DNA from: Promethearchaeia archaeon | Lineage (GTDB): Archaea > Asgardarchaeota > Lokiarchaeia > Sigyniarchaeales > SOKP01 | Length of the DNA stretch: 64,000 bases | Assembly (NCBI GenBank): GCA_029856145.1 | Contig: JAHQWK010000001.1 | Coordinates: 248,001 to 312,000, forward strand | Direction: 5' to 3' | In this document: in pieces, positions 27,562 to 37,128 of the stretch | Numbering within the stretch: the first letter of the stretch is position 1 | Layout: each line of letters starts with the position of its first letter | Translations under genes and position numbers: made by a program | Notes under the pieces: generated by a model | The model's input: the letters and a program-made list of their open reading frames with translations, nothing else | The model's database searches: none | Told to the model about the DNA's origin: nothing

Positions 27562-28875
27562 TTATGCACTTCTTTCGATGTTTATCTCATAATCTTTAGG
27601 ATCCAATGTAAAAAAGGGAATTAAACCAATATTCATGACAATAGCCATAAACAAGAAAATAATAGCATAGATCCAAAATGCTTGTAGTCCTGCTAAAACT
27701 CCAATTAATATACTTGTTAGTTGTAATCCGATAGTTGATCCTAAATTTGAGAAAGAATTACATGTTGCATAATAAGTACTATCCATCTCAGGATATTGTT
27801 GTGATTCTTGGCCTATAACAGCAGAAAACGCAGAATTTCTCCAACCAGCAGAAGATCCTAATAGTAAGGAGAATATCATTAATACAGGCCAACTTATTGG
27901 TATTATGAATAACAAGAAAGAAATTGTTGTTAAAATGAATGATATATAAACACTTCGTTTTCTAGATTGCAAATCTGCTATTCTCCCTCCAATAATAGCA
28001 CCAATAATTACCCCTAAACCAATGATAAAAGCAACTAAAGCTTGTGGAGCGTATAAATCTGGTCGCGTTGGATCTCCGATAAGATCCATTGTTGCTCCAG
28101 TAGCAACGACTAAACCCCATTGAATAAGTATAAAAAGAGGTACAAGAACGAAAACTATTCCATCACAGAACGCATTAAATAAAGAGAACGCATATACTTT
28201 CCAATTCTTTCTTTTTCCAAAAATTACCTTTAGATTCTCTACTGCATTTATTTCTATGTTTTTTACAGTTTCTTTAACCATTAATGTAGTAAATGAAAAA
28301 ATCATCATTGCAATACCTAATCCTATAAAAATTAATTGTACAAATCCTCCTAGTAATAATATCAGCACAATTAACAATGGTCCACCAGCTATTATACCTA
28401 CAGATCTAAACCCCCAACATATTCCTTGCACACGTCCAAGTCTTTCCTTAGGATATAGGTCTAAGATTAATCCATCAATGGCAGTATCACCCATTGCGAC
28501 TCCTATTACAATTAAAACACCTAGAAATGTTACTAAACTCATTGCATTACTTGCGGTTAATATAAATGGAAATAATATCCAAATTAAACCTGAAACTATA
28601 GAAGGGCCGATTATCCAAGGTTTTCTCCTACCTAACTTTTTAAAGCCAAATTTATCTGAAAGGATTCCATAAATAAATTTCACCCCAAAGGGAAGAAGGA
28701 CAATTGACATCATAGAGGCAATTTGAGCCGCATCCACGGGTGCAGGAGATAATAAATAAAATAAAAATATAGGTATAATAGTTGTAAACATCGATTGATT
28801 GATTCCTTGAACAAAATAATTAAGTGAAAAAATTCCAATATACGATTTCTTTAATTCTACCACACTTTCTCCCAT
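27562..28875 (-). CDS. Major facilitator superfamily transporter
   Basis: The 437-residue protein has about twelve helices and an MFS loop-2/3 motif in GILSDKFGFKKLGRRKPWII near residue 70, plus a second copy-like motif GGRIADLQSRKRS near 300. Overall it resembles carriers of the sugar or BT1/AmpG-like branches that show DxxG...RRKPWI. A soluble loop around residues 255-275 contains GATMDLIGDPTRPDLYAP. The substrate is unknown; a GH4 enzyme further downstream on the same strand makes a sugar possible. It is separated from its neighbours by gaps larger than 100 bases. Confidence 0.85.
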   Translation of the reverse strand: MGESVVELKKSYIGIFSLNYFVQGINQSMFTTIIPIFLFYLLSPAPVDAAQIASMMSIVLLPFGVKFIYGILSDKFGFKKLGRRKPWIIGPSIVSGLIWILFPFILTASNAMSLVTFLGVLIVIGVAMGDTAIDGLILDLYPKERLGRVQGICWGFRSVGIIAGGPLLIVLILLLGGFVQLIFIGLGIAMMIFSFTTLMVKETVKNIEINAVENLKVIFGKRKNWKVYAFSLFNAFCDGIVFVLVPLFILIQWGLVVATGATMDLIGDPTRPDLYAPQALVAFIIGLGVIIGAIIGGRIADLQSRKRSVYISFILTTISFLLFIIPISWPVLMIFSLLLGSSAGWRNSAFSAVIGQESQQYPEMDSTYYATCNSFSNLGSTIGLQLTSILIGVLAGLQAFWIYAIIFLFMAIVMNIGLIPFFTLDPKDYEINIERSA

Positions 28876-29064
28876 AATAATAACCCAAATTTTTTTAATA
28901 TTTTATTAAAATATGTAATTTAAAAAGTAATATTGTTTTTATTTTTATAAATGTTTACGTGAAATTCAAAGTGTGATTAAATGATATTAGATAAAAATGA
29001 CACTTTGAGCTACTTTTTTTGAATAAAAAGCATGAAAAACAAAAAAAAACAGTTTTTAGAGTTT

Positions 29065-29238
29065 TTATATGGGATAATCTCTCCGTATTTGGAGTTCATG
29101 TTTATAATAATTAATTTGACTTTTTATAAACCTAAGTGGTCGTGGTTGTATGAGGTGTTCGTATTTCTGTAGATGATCTTCTAAAAGTTTGATCGTAAGT
29201 TCCAGTTTATTTATTCTCTCTTGAGTTTGTCTCATCAT
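29065..29238 (-). CDS. Small coiled-coil protein, 57 residues
   Basis: Two consecutive ATG codons at 29238 and 29235 follow a GAGGT Shine-Dalgarno element by about nine bases. The frame ends in TAA at 29067-29065. The first half is a heptad-like helix (RQTQERINKLELTIKLLEDH); the second half is basic and aromatic. It lies upstream of the MFS gene on the same strand with a 190-base gap. It has no recognised family and may be a small oligomerising or regulatory protein. Confidence 0.55.
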   Translation of the reverse strand: MMRQTQERINKLELTIKLLEDHLQKYEHLIQPRPLRFIKSQINYYKHELQIRRDYPI

Positions 29239-29446
29239 AACTTTCTCTTACCTCAAACCCTTAAATTCATGTTAATAAAAGTTTAAGAACAATAAATTAA
29301 AAAAACGTCAGAGGCCTTAGATTTTATGGATTTTTACTATGATTTTAGACTGTTATTATTAAATAATCTCATAATATAATTAAATCATGAATTTTTTTAT
29401 CAATTAAAAACCGTTTAAGGAATTTCCAAATTAGGGAACAAATAAA

Positions 29447-30550
29447 ATGAATGATAAATTTTGGTATAAACTTTCACGTGTAATTGTAAAAGCAGGAAAT
29501 ATGCCATTTCCAATAACTGGTACTTTAATCGAATTATTACAGAGTATTATTTCCGAAGAACAGGCCGAATTTATAATTAAAGTCTATAATAGAAAGCCTA
29601 ACATGAATTTTGATGAAATTAGAAATAAATCCGGTTTAGATGACGATTCTTTGATGAAATTGTTGGATGATCTACAATTTAATGGAGTAATAGTAGGTAC
29701 AGAAAGCAAGACAACCGGAATTACTGTTTACCGGTTGCAACCTCCATTTCCTGGATTGTTTGAGTTTCAGCTAATGCGTCCTAAGGAGGGAGAACGTGAA
29801 AAAAGGCTTGCTCGATTATTTGATACGCTATTCGGAGAATGGGGGCAACTAACATCTAAAAACTATGACTCTTTAATTTCTCAGTATAAGAACTTTCCTC
29901 CAATAGATCATGTAGTACCAGTAGAGAAAGAAGTGGATTCTGGGGCAGATATTATTTTATCAAGAGAAGATGTAAAAAAGATCATTGATAAATATGATAA
30001 TATTGCTGTGGCTCTTTGCTATTGTCGTCATGAAAAAGATTTAATTGATGAACCTTGTAAGATAGATGCTCCAAGAGAAAATTGCTTTCTTTTTGGAAAG
30101 ACTGCTAAATTTTGTATTGAAAAGGATTTTGCTAAACCAATAACAAAGGATGAGGCTATAAAGGTTTTACGAGAAGCAGAAGATGCTGGTTTAATACATA
30201 AAGCATTTCATATACACCAAGACCCAGAAAGAGGTTTAGAGGCGATCTGCAATTGTTGTAATTGTTGTTGTGGTATATTTCAATTATTTGACAGAGGAGT
30301 AATGCCATTTTATACAATATCTAATTATCTGGCTGAAGTGAATGAAGATGCCTGTATTGGGTGTGGTACTTGTGAGGAAAAATGTCCAATGCATACCATT
30401 GATATAGAAGATGCTATAGCAGTTGTAAAAGAAGAAAAATGTATTGGGTGTGGTGTGTGTGCTCATCATTGTCCTGAAGAAGCTATACATCTGAAAAGAC
30501 TTGGTTCTAGACACGTTTTTATCCCACCAAAAAAAATTGAAGTAGAATAA
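29447..30550 (+). CDS. Ferredoxin-domain protein with N-terminal winged-helix-like region
   Basis: The 367-residue protein ends in two perfect 4Fe-4S motifs, CIGCGTCEEKCP near residue 302 and CIGCGVCAHHCP near 331. Before them are additional Cys groups: CYCRH near 193, a downstream C...C pair and the unusual CNCCNCCCG near 266, which may bind a further metal cluster. The first 100 residues contain a helix-turn-helix-like LTDDS/KLLDDLQFNGVI pattern similar to a winged helix. Proteins of this build occur in anaerobic archaea and bacteria as electron-transfer or putative redox-sensing proteins; the partner is unknown. The MBL-fold gene follows after 35 bases, probably in the same operon. Confidence 0.8.
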   Translation: MNDKFWYKLSRVIVKAGNMPFPITGTLIELLQSIISEEQAEFIIKVYNRKPNMNFDEIRNKSGLDDDSLMKLLDDLQFNGVIVGTESKTTGITVYRLQPPFPGLFEFQLMRPKEGEREKRLARLFDTLFGEWGQLTSKNYDSLISQYKNFPPIDHVVPVEKEVDSGADIILSREDVKKIIDKYDNIAVALCYCRHEKDLIDEPCKIDAPRENCFLFGKTAKFCIEKDFAKPITKDEAIKVLREAEDAGLIHKAFHIHQDPERGLEAICNCCNCCCGIFQLFDRGVMPFYTISNYLAEVNEDACIGCGTCEEKCPMHTIDIEDAIAVVKEEKCIGCGVCAHHCPEEAIHLKRLGSRHVFIPPKKIEVE

Positions 30551-30585
30551 TTAAAAATAAATTTTTTAAAATCTCATTTTAATAA

Positions 30586-31389
30586 TTGAAGATCCCAAAA
30601 TTGGTTGTACGGATAACGTATCATTGTAATAATGAAGTTCTGGAATGGATGTGGAGTTCAGATAACCCTCTGATGCCTTATCCCTACTGGACATCATGTT
30701 ATCTAGTTGACGGCCTTCTCATTGATTCTGGTGCTCCTGGGGGAGAAAATGATCTTAGAGAATTTGTAAAATCACTCAATCATACTCAATTGATTGAAAA
30801 ATGTTTTATTACACATACACATGAAGATCATGCGGGTGGAGCTCATATATTAGACAATGAATTCGGAATACCGATATACACAAGTAAAAAAGCAATAGTT
30901 CTTTTAAAAAAGGGTAATACATATCCTGAATATCGTCAAATGGCTTGGGGACCAAAATTATTACCTGTTCATGCTAAAATTATTGATGAACCAATTATAA
31001 CAAAATCAAAAAAGTATAAATTTGAATTACTCTCTATGGAAGGACATGCTCCAGAATTAGTTGCTTTAATCGAAAAAAATCAGCAATGGGCTTTTGTAGC
31101 TGATGCTGTAGAGCCAAAATACAAAATGATTTTTGGTAGGAACAGCGATATCCAAGAGGATATCTCACTAATATATCAATCTCTCTCTAAACTATATGAG
31201 TTTCCAGATGGCATGGATAATTTATTAATTTTTTCTGCTGGGAATGGAGTACTACAGGGGAGAGAAATTATAACAAAAAAAATGGAAGAGATTGAAAATT
31301 TACATGTAAAGGTTCATGAATCTCATAAAAAGCTTCAGAAAGAGGGATATTCTGGAAAAAAATTAATAAGAATAATAATAAAAAAATGA
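30586..31389 (+). CDS. Metallo-beta-lactamase-fold hydrolase
   Basis: The 267-residue protein starts at TTG 30586. It has the MBL metal-binding motif THTHEDHAGG near residue 78, an early strand LIDSGAPGG near 46, the second His in SMEGHAPELVAL near 152 and the Asp of FVADAVEP near 170. These are the ligands of a dinuclear zinc or iron site in glyoxalase-II-like hydrolases. Substrate unknown. The preceding ferredoxin-type gene is in the same orientation 35 bases away, so a redox or thioester role is conceivable but not shown. Confidence 0.85.
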   Translation: MKIPKLVVRITYHCNNEVLEWMWSSDNPLMPYPYWTSCYLVDGLLIDSGAPGGENDLREFVKSLNHTQLIEKCFITHTHEDHAGGAHILDNEFGIPIYTSKKAIVLLKKGNTYPEYRQMAWGPKLLPVHAKIIDEPIITKSKKYKFELLSMEGHAPELVALIEKNQQWAFVADAVEPKYKMIFGRNSDIQEDISLIYQSLSKLYEFPDGMDNLLIFSAGNGVLQGREIITKKMEEIENLHVKVHESHKKLQKEGYSGKKLIRIIIKK

Positions 31390-31472
31390 TTAGTAGAAAA
31401 ACAAATCAAGGTTTTTTTAATTAGCTGATCTTTATATTTTGGTCTCATAGATCATCCAGTTGATTTGTTGGG

Positions 31473-32477
31473 CTAAACTAGATTATTTATTATACTTTCA
31501 GAGATGTCTCCGGCATATTCTCCTGTTCTTCTAATACTCTCAATAATATAACCTATTGCAATTGATAATTCTGCACTATTTGTTGTATCAAGGGAAATTT
31601 TTTCTGTAGTTAAAATTAATTCCTTTATTCCTTCTATATTTTCATTTGCTAGTAAAATACTTTTTTGAAGCCATGCATCAAGGCTTTTATCTAACAAATC
31701 TAATGATATCTTGCTAGCATTTAAAAGGTTCTTAATCAATTCTTTGTCAATCTTCTTGTAATCTATTAATAACACATTCTTAGCTATTCTTACAGCATGA
31801 TCTCCTATACGCTCCAAGAATTTACTCATTGAATGATAATGGCTAGCCTGTTCTAAGGTTATCCCCATTTTCTGGCATAATATGATATCTCTCAGCACAA
31901 TATGAGATTGACGACCAATTAACCAAAGTAATCTATCAACATCATTATCTCTCTTTATAACTTCTTTAGCTAAGTCTGTATCACCAGTTTCAAAGGATCT
32001 AATGGCATCAAAATGCATATCATGTGCAAGAATATACATTCTTTTTATGGTTTTCTCAAAAGGCATTTCTGTTGGATTAAGCAAATCTTTAACTACTATG
32101 AAATTATTGGATTCTTCCACAACCTCAGGGCCTATAGCAATTTGAGTAAAATTTATAATGCAGTCTCTTATGAAAGGCTCAAATTTTTTGCTGGATTTAA
32201 TAACGATTTTAGAAAAACCCATAATATACGCTCCAATTAAAATGCGGAATAAATAGTTATCATCCTTGAAATCATCTACAATTATCTCCTTTATTTTGAT
32301 CATTTTTTCAGTATCTATCTGAGGAGTTATAAGTAAATTTCCATCAGGTTGACTAAGGATACCTAATGTATCGTGATTTTTAACACCATGTTTGTCTATC
32401 CATACTTTAGGCAATGAAATTATATAACTTGAACCACCCGTCTTTTGAACTTTTCTTGTTTCTATATGAAATGACAT
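31473..32477 (-). CDS. PhoU-domain regulator with N-terminal AbrB domain
   Basis: The 334-residue protein begins with a SpoVT/AbrB-type swapped-hairpin DNA-binding domain (TRKVQKTGGSSYIISLPKVW, residues 7-26). From about residue 130 it consists of helical PhoU repeats with the acidic metal-binding patterns such as HYHSMSKFLERIGDHAVRIA near 212 and a C-terminal RRTGEYAGDISESI. In archaea such AbrB-PhoU fusions occur near phosphate transporters and probably regulate them. It lies downstream of the DUF47 and Pit genes, with its own 220-base leader containing TATA-like elements. Confidence 0.88.
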   Translation of the reverse strand: MSFHIETRKVQKTGGSSYIISLPKVWIDKHGVKNHDTLGILSQPDGNLLITPQIDTEKMIKIKEIIVDDFKDDNYLFRILIGAYIMGFSKIVIKSSKKFEPFIRDCIINFTQIAIGPEVVEESNNFIVVKDLLNPTEMPFEKTIKRMYILAHDMHFDAIRSFETGDTDLAKEVIKRDNDVDRLLWLIGRQSHIVLRDIILCQKMGITLEQASHYHSMSKFLERIGDHAVRIAKNVLLIDYKKIDKELIKNLLNASKISLDLLDKSLDAWLQKSILLANENIEGIKELILTTEKISLDTTNSAELSIAIGYIIESIRRTGEYAGDISESIINNLV

Positions 32478-32698
32478 AATCTAATCCTAATTTTTTTCTA
32501 ATTATATAAAACAAATAAACAATATATTTAAATTCTAATCTATATATTCTATATATTTTCTTCTTCTTTTGCTTATTTTTACTCTATTTTTCTAAAGAAA
32601 TACCGATATTAAATATATAGATCAGATTTTAATGAATCAGGATAAAGGAATTTCTAGTTAAATCTTATCGATAAATTTGGTTCAAAATTTAAAGTTCT

Positions 32699-33382
32699 TT
32701 AAATTCCTTTTTCACTGGTTAATAAAACCAGTATATAATCTGCGACACCTTCAATTGAATCGGAAATTGCTTCAAGAATATCGAAAATATTACCTGCAGT
32801 AAAGATCGTGAAAAAATTGACATCAAAATGAGTTTCTTGGAGACTTTTTCTGAGTTGTATGTTCAGAAGATCAACTTTATGCTCATATTGATTTATTTGC
32901 TTGGCAATATCTTTCACATTTTTTCTATCTTCTACTAAATCCATGACAATTTTATCCAGGAACTCACCACACTCAACAGTAGTTGTCATAATTTGACTGA
33001 CCAAACTTATAGTTTCCTCACTACATTGTTCCCAAAATTTAATTGGTATTGTAGCAATCCTGCGAGCAACACCAGTACAGCAGTTTGCAACATCATCCAT
33101 CCTCTTAACTAAATGAGATAAATTTTGTCTTATACTGGGATCCAATTCTCCTCTGGAAATATCTTGTTGTATTTTTCTTCTTAGTTTATCTGCTTCCCTT
33201 TCTAGGACATCAACGTTATGAAAAATATCATATGATTTTTCAAGACTTTTTTCTTTAAGAAGCATTTGCAATCCAGTATCTAACTCTCTTACACACTCTT
33301 GTACTTTTTGGGCGTGCTTTATAGTTTTTTCTAATGCATTTAAAGCAGTTTCCCGTTTCAAATATTCAATTAAAGACCCCAT
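32699..33382 (-). CDS. DUF47/PhoU-like phosphate transport accessory protein
   Basis: The protein of about 227 residues (ATG 33382; a TTG lies nine bases earlier) is all helical and matches the TIGR00153/DUF47 family: HAQKVQECVRELDTGLQML, VDVLEREADKLRRKIQQDIS near residue 60 with the ExxxD pattern, and VKRMDDVANCCTGVARRIA near 90. DUF47 proteins neighbour Pit transporters throughout prokaryotes and are thought to modulate them. Here it follows Pit by about 80 bases on the same strand. Confidence 0.88.
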   Translation of the reverse strand: MGSLIEYLKRETALNALEKTIKHAQKVQECVRELDTGLQMLLKEKSLEKSYDIFHNVDVLEREADKLRRKIQQDISRGELDPSIRQNLSHLVKRMDDVANCCTGVARRIATIPIKFWEQCSEETISLVSQIMTTTVECGEFLDKIVMDLVEDRKNVKDIAKQINQYEHKVDLLNIQLRKSLQETHFDVNFFTIFTAGNIFDILEAISDSIEGVADYILVLLTSEKGI

Positions 33383-33465
33383 TTTTACCAATTTTTTTTT
33401 ATTCTACCATTTAATGTCTATTTAGAATATATAGAAATAAATATCTTTTTATTATTAATAATTTA

Positions 33466-34497
33466 TCAAGAAAATCCAAACATACTTAATCCAAAATAGA
33501 TAAAACCGGCTAATACCGCAGCTATTGGAAATGTTAATACCCAATAGATTCCCATCTTTCCTAAGGATTTTTTATCTACTTCTTTTTTCTGCGCTATACT
33601 TAATCCTATTATGCAAAAAACTATAACATGACTATGAGAAATTGGTAAACCGAATAAAGTTGCTATCATCAATATTATCGCTGAACTCGATTGAATAATA
33701 AACCCTTCACTTGGTCGTGAATCAACCATTTGAGACGCTAAATTTCGGATAACATATCTAGCTGCAAAATATATTCCAAGACATGCAAAAATTCCACAAA
33801 TCAAAGTAAAAGTAAAATATTGTGCCAAGTTCAAGAAACCACTATCTAAAAGGCCAAAAAGAATTCCTAAAGCCTCACCGGAATTAGCACCTACCCAAAT
33901 TTCAGCAAATATAACAGAAACAAGCAATAACCATTTAAAATTCTTTTCTGATTTTTCAATTTGATTTAAACCTTTTAATCGAGATAGAAATAATTTTGCC
34001 ATAATCCTAAATAATATAAACGTAATTAATAATCCAAATATCGGTGATAAAAACCAGCTAAGGACCACATTACCTAATTTACCCCAATTTAAAGCAGTTT
34101 CAGGATTAACAGTTCCTTGAAAAAGAGCATAAACAATTAAAACACCAAAAACGCTACCTATTAAAGAATGTGTACTGCTTAATGGGATACCCGCAAAACT
34201 CCCTGCCACCAACCAAATGATACTACTAATTAAAACTGCTAATAACATATACTCAGTATATTGAACACCTTCACCGAGTATATCTGCTCCAACAGTTTTA
34301 GCTACAAATCCCCCACTAAAGAAAATCATCCCACTCCCTAGTGCTATTCCCCCTAACAATAAAGCTATTTTAAATTTCAGAACTCCTGCTCCAACCAATG
34401 CTGACAATGTCTCATCGTTAGCACCAATAGAAAAAGCAAGAGCAATTGCCAATATTATTAAAATTATAACTAAAATAGAGCTTAAGCCATCAGCCAT
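33466..34497 (-). CDS. Pit-type inorganic phosphate transporter
   Basis: The 343-residue protein has about ten helices in two inverted halves, as in the PiT (Pi:cation symport) family. The first family signature reads AFSIGANDETLSALVGAG, keeping GAND. In the second half the equivalent reads WVGANSGEALGILFG, where the usual Asp is Ser. SSTHSLIGSVFGVL near residue 129 and GLPISHSHVIVF near 286 are the conserved S/THS loops. The operon order DUF47 (34515), Pit, DUF47 supports phosphate uptake. The altered second signature may change ion coupling, or reflect an archaeal subgroup. Confidence 0.88.
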   Translation of the reverse strand: MADGLSSILVIILIILAIALAFSIGANDETLSALVGAGVLKFKIALLLGGIALGSGMIFFSGGFVAKTVGADILGEGVQYTEYMLLAVLISSIIWLVAGSFAGIPLSSTHSLIGSVFGVLIVYALFQGTVNPETALNWGKLGNVVLSWFLSPIFGLLITFILFRIMAKLFLSRLKGLNQIEKSEKNFKWLLLVSVIFAEIWVGANSGEALGILFGLLDSGFLNLAQYFTFTLICGIFACLGIYFAARYVIRNLASQMVDSRPSEGFIIQSSSAIILMIATLFGLPISHSHVIVFCIIGLSIAQKKEVDKKSLGKMGIYWVLTFPIAAVLAGFIYFGLSMFGFS

Positions 34498-34514
34498 ATT
34501 AAATCATGATTTTT

Positions 34515-35177
34515 TTAATCAAAAATCAAATATTTTGTTGCTAAAAATTGAATATACTCTGAGAAGTTTTTAATATGATCAGCCAACATCATAATATCTT
34601 CAAGCAAATCTTTCAAATATATAAATGTCCTAGATAGATAATCCATATCATAATTATAAAGACGATTTAATAGTTGCCATTCTTCACTTCTCATTTTTCT
34701 TCTTTCATCCTTAATTTCTTCACATTTATCATGGGCTTTACTAAGATCAGAACCAATTAATTTAACAGCACTTGCTAATTTGTTAGAGATCATTTTCAAA
34801 GATTTGAGGATGCTTAAAATATGAGATTTAAATATATCATCAGGGAACACAGCCTTATAAAGGAGCATTTTATTTGCTAAAAATTCTCCGATATTTTTAA
34901 TGTCGTTTATTTTCGTAAATAGCTTTAATCGATCAGCTTTAGAGAACATTAATTTTGATTTGAATATTTTAGATTCAAATTTTTTTTTAATTTGAACCTC
35001 AGTATGCGTTTCTATAACGTAATTCATATTATTACGAAATTTATCAAAATCTTCTTTAACAAGAAATTCAATCCCTTCTATAAGTTTTAAATTTTGTTCA
35101 TTTATGTTATCCATGAATAAATGTGTTAATTCATCAATCCCCAGTTTTTTTAGTTCCTTATCCTCAATCTCTCTCAT
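34515..35177 (-). CDS. DUF47/PhoU-like helical protein, first gene of pit operon
   Basis: The 220-residue protein is entirely helical, with the length and periodic acid/Lys pattern of DUF47 relatives (for example KFRNNMNYVIETHTEVQIKK near residue 46 and the late LLEDIMMLADHIKNFSEYI). It is more diverged than the DUF47 protein at 32699 and the assignment rests partly on position: its stop lies 17 bases before the start of pit. A perfect palindrome at 35197-35212 sits directly in front of its ATG. Confidence 0.65.
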   Translation of the reverse strand: MREIEDKELKKLGIDELTHLFMDNINEQNLKLIEGIEFLVKEDFDKFRNNMNYVIETHTEVQIKKKFESKIFKSKLMFSKADRLKLFTKINDIKNIGEFLANKMLLYKAVFPDDIFKSHILSILKSLKMISNKLASAVKLIGSDLSKAHDKCEEIKDERRKMRSEEWQLLNRLYNYDMDYLSRTFIYLKDLLEDIMMLADHIKNFSEYIQFLATKYLIFD

Positions 35178-35196
35178 TTTCTTAAAAATTCCATTC

Positions 35197-35212
35197 TATA
35201 TTGTACAATATA
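35197..35212. promoter_or_regulatory. Perfect 16-bp palindrome before the pit operon
   Basis: TATATTGTACAATATA reads the same on both strands and ends 20 bases before the ATG at 35177 on the minus strand. The spot suits an operator for a phosphate-responsive repressor such as the AbrB-PhoU protein, which is inference. AT-rich context makes some palindromes likely by chance, but the central TTGTACAA is not trivial. Confidence 0.45.
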
Positions 35213-35355
35213 TTTCTATTAAGTCTCAATAATTAATTTAATTTTTAGGAATAAATTATTAACTTTAAAATATTTCTTTTTAAGGATAAAAAATTTAATC
35301 CTTGAATAACTTTACTATATACCCTATATAGAGATATATAGCTTAAAATCATTAA

Positions 35356-36943
35356 TTATAATAAACTTTCGCCCATGACACTTTCATGTGGTCTTTTTCC
35401 TAAAAGTTTTAATAATGTTGGAACTATATCAGTGATTTTACAATAGGGAATTTCTTTTTTAGGAATTTCCAGAGACCCCCCTATAATTAGAGGAACTGCC
35501 ATGCATTTCCGTAAACCTATATCATGATCATATAGATTATTACTTTTTTGCTTTCCATGGTGAATTCCAAATTTTATTGTCTCATCATTACATAGGATTA
35601 TATCCGCGCTTCTGGGGTTCTTTAAATGGCGAGGTATTAAATCTGGATGCATAGTATAATCCAAGTGGTATGTAGCTTCTAACCATTCTTGAGTTGAGTG
35701 GAATTTATTATCCAATAATCGACTTGCCATGGTATCATTTGTAAAATTAAAAATATCTGTATTATTATCTTCTGAGATATAACGCGTTTTGTATTCTTTA
35801 CCAATACCTTCATATTCAATCTTTCCTGTTATTATTTTACCTGTGTCTTTAATTTTTCTTTTAAGATGAATTGTACCTTTATTGTATATATTCGTTTCAT
35901 CTCTATAATACATTAAATGGCTTCCATTAATTTTAAATAATTTTTCCAAGATGTTTATTCTTTTTGAACCATAATTCTCAAGTTCTTTAAGAGTAGGGCG
36001 AGTCCAACTATTTTTAATATTTGAATTATTAATACCTTTAAAATAAAAAAATCCTACACTCGCATAATAAGCAAGATCCATATTTCCTCTTAGGTTTTTA
36101 AGAGGATGATAATTGGTTAAACTATTTTTCTTAAAAAAGTTGTTTAAATTTCCAATCTTATTAGCTTTATAATTTCCATGATCTGACGTAATTGCAATAG
36201 CTGTTTCATTTAAATAACCCAATCTCTCTAAATTTTCAATTAATACTCCGATAACTTTATCAATGTGAAGTAAATTCAATTTATAAAGATATGAGTCATA
36301 ACCATACTTATGCATTAATAGATCTGATGACATAAACCATATTGAAGAAGCGATTGGTGCCTCTGAGTTATCAAAAAATTTCTTTGGTTTTTCAAAAACC
36401 TCTATTAATTTTTGTGCAATAACGGAATTGGATCTAATCATCCTCCTTTTTACGCTAGGAAAGTATTTTAAAAAAAGATAAAACATAGTAAGTTTTGTTT
36501 TTCTCTCTGGAAAAATATAATCTGAGCCTCTGTTAATAAATTGAGCTATACTCGCTTTATTACCATCGCCCACCATTTCAAGAATGGTTCTACAATTATT
36601 TCCCATCTCCTCATTTATCTTATAAATTTGTAAGTTTTTAGAAGCGTACTCTCTTAATATGGGTGGAGCCACATCGCGATCCATCCAATTTAAGAGAGGA
36701 ATCCCATGAGACGGTTCTTTCCTAAAATCTCCTGTATAGGTTCCTGTGATTAAAGATACTTGGGTAGGGTATGTAATAGGAGGAAAATCAGTTATACAAT
36801 TTTCGCTATAAACTCCATTCTCCATTAATTTCTTTAGATTAGGAAGTAATCCCTTGTTTATGTAATCAAAGAAGTGTTCCGCTCTAACGTCATCAATGAT
36901 ACAAAGAATTATCCTATTAATCTTGTTTATTAAACTTCACCAC
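35356..36943 (-). CDS. Alkaline-phosphatase-superfamily phosphodiesterase, 5' end irregular
   Basis: From ATG 36825 the frame gives 489 residues with the nucleophile region PPITYPTQVSLITGTYTG, the metal motif ITSDHGNYKANK and the late HHGKQKSNNLYDHDIG and ITDIVPTLLKLLG, typical of type I phosphodiesterase/nucleotide pyrophosphatases. The essential first metal-binding Asp lies upstream of that ATG: the same frame reads INRIILCIIDDVRAEHFFDY back to TGA before 36936. No standard start codon exists in that extension. Removing one A from the run at 36926-36928 would join it to GTG 36943. So the gene is either frameshifted (real or sequence error) or starts at ATA/ATT. The neighbouring phosphate genes suggest a role in scavenging phosphate. 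Confidence 0.8.
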
Positions 36944-37128
36944 GTACTATTCAGTTATATATTTACAAATTCTTTGAACCTAATAAATAATATTGAAAAT
37001 GCTAACTTGAATGACACGTAAATTTTTAGAAAATCTGAGAATCTTAAACTTGAATATTCAGCAAGATTCAAATATTTAATGAAGTTTGTAATATTAATGA
37101 AGTTATAAGGTATTTAAAGTGAATAATA

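Noticed and set aside
28256..28672. 138-codon plus-strand frame opposite the MFS gene
   Set aside because: Its Pro/Asn/Ile-rich translation is the usual antisense shadow of a transporter gene.
29337..29400. Short ATG frame upstream of the ferredoxin gene
   Set aside because: Fewer than 20 codons, no ribosome-binding signal and AT-rich noise composition.
32520..32640. Repeated TATATA-like runs as a CRISPR or origin repeat
   Set aside because: The repeats are short, irregular and AT-only; there are no spacers of constant size and no cas genes or origin proteins.
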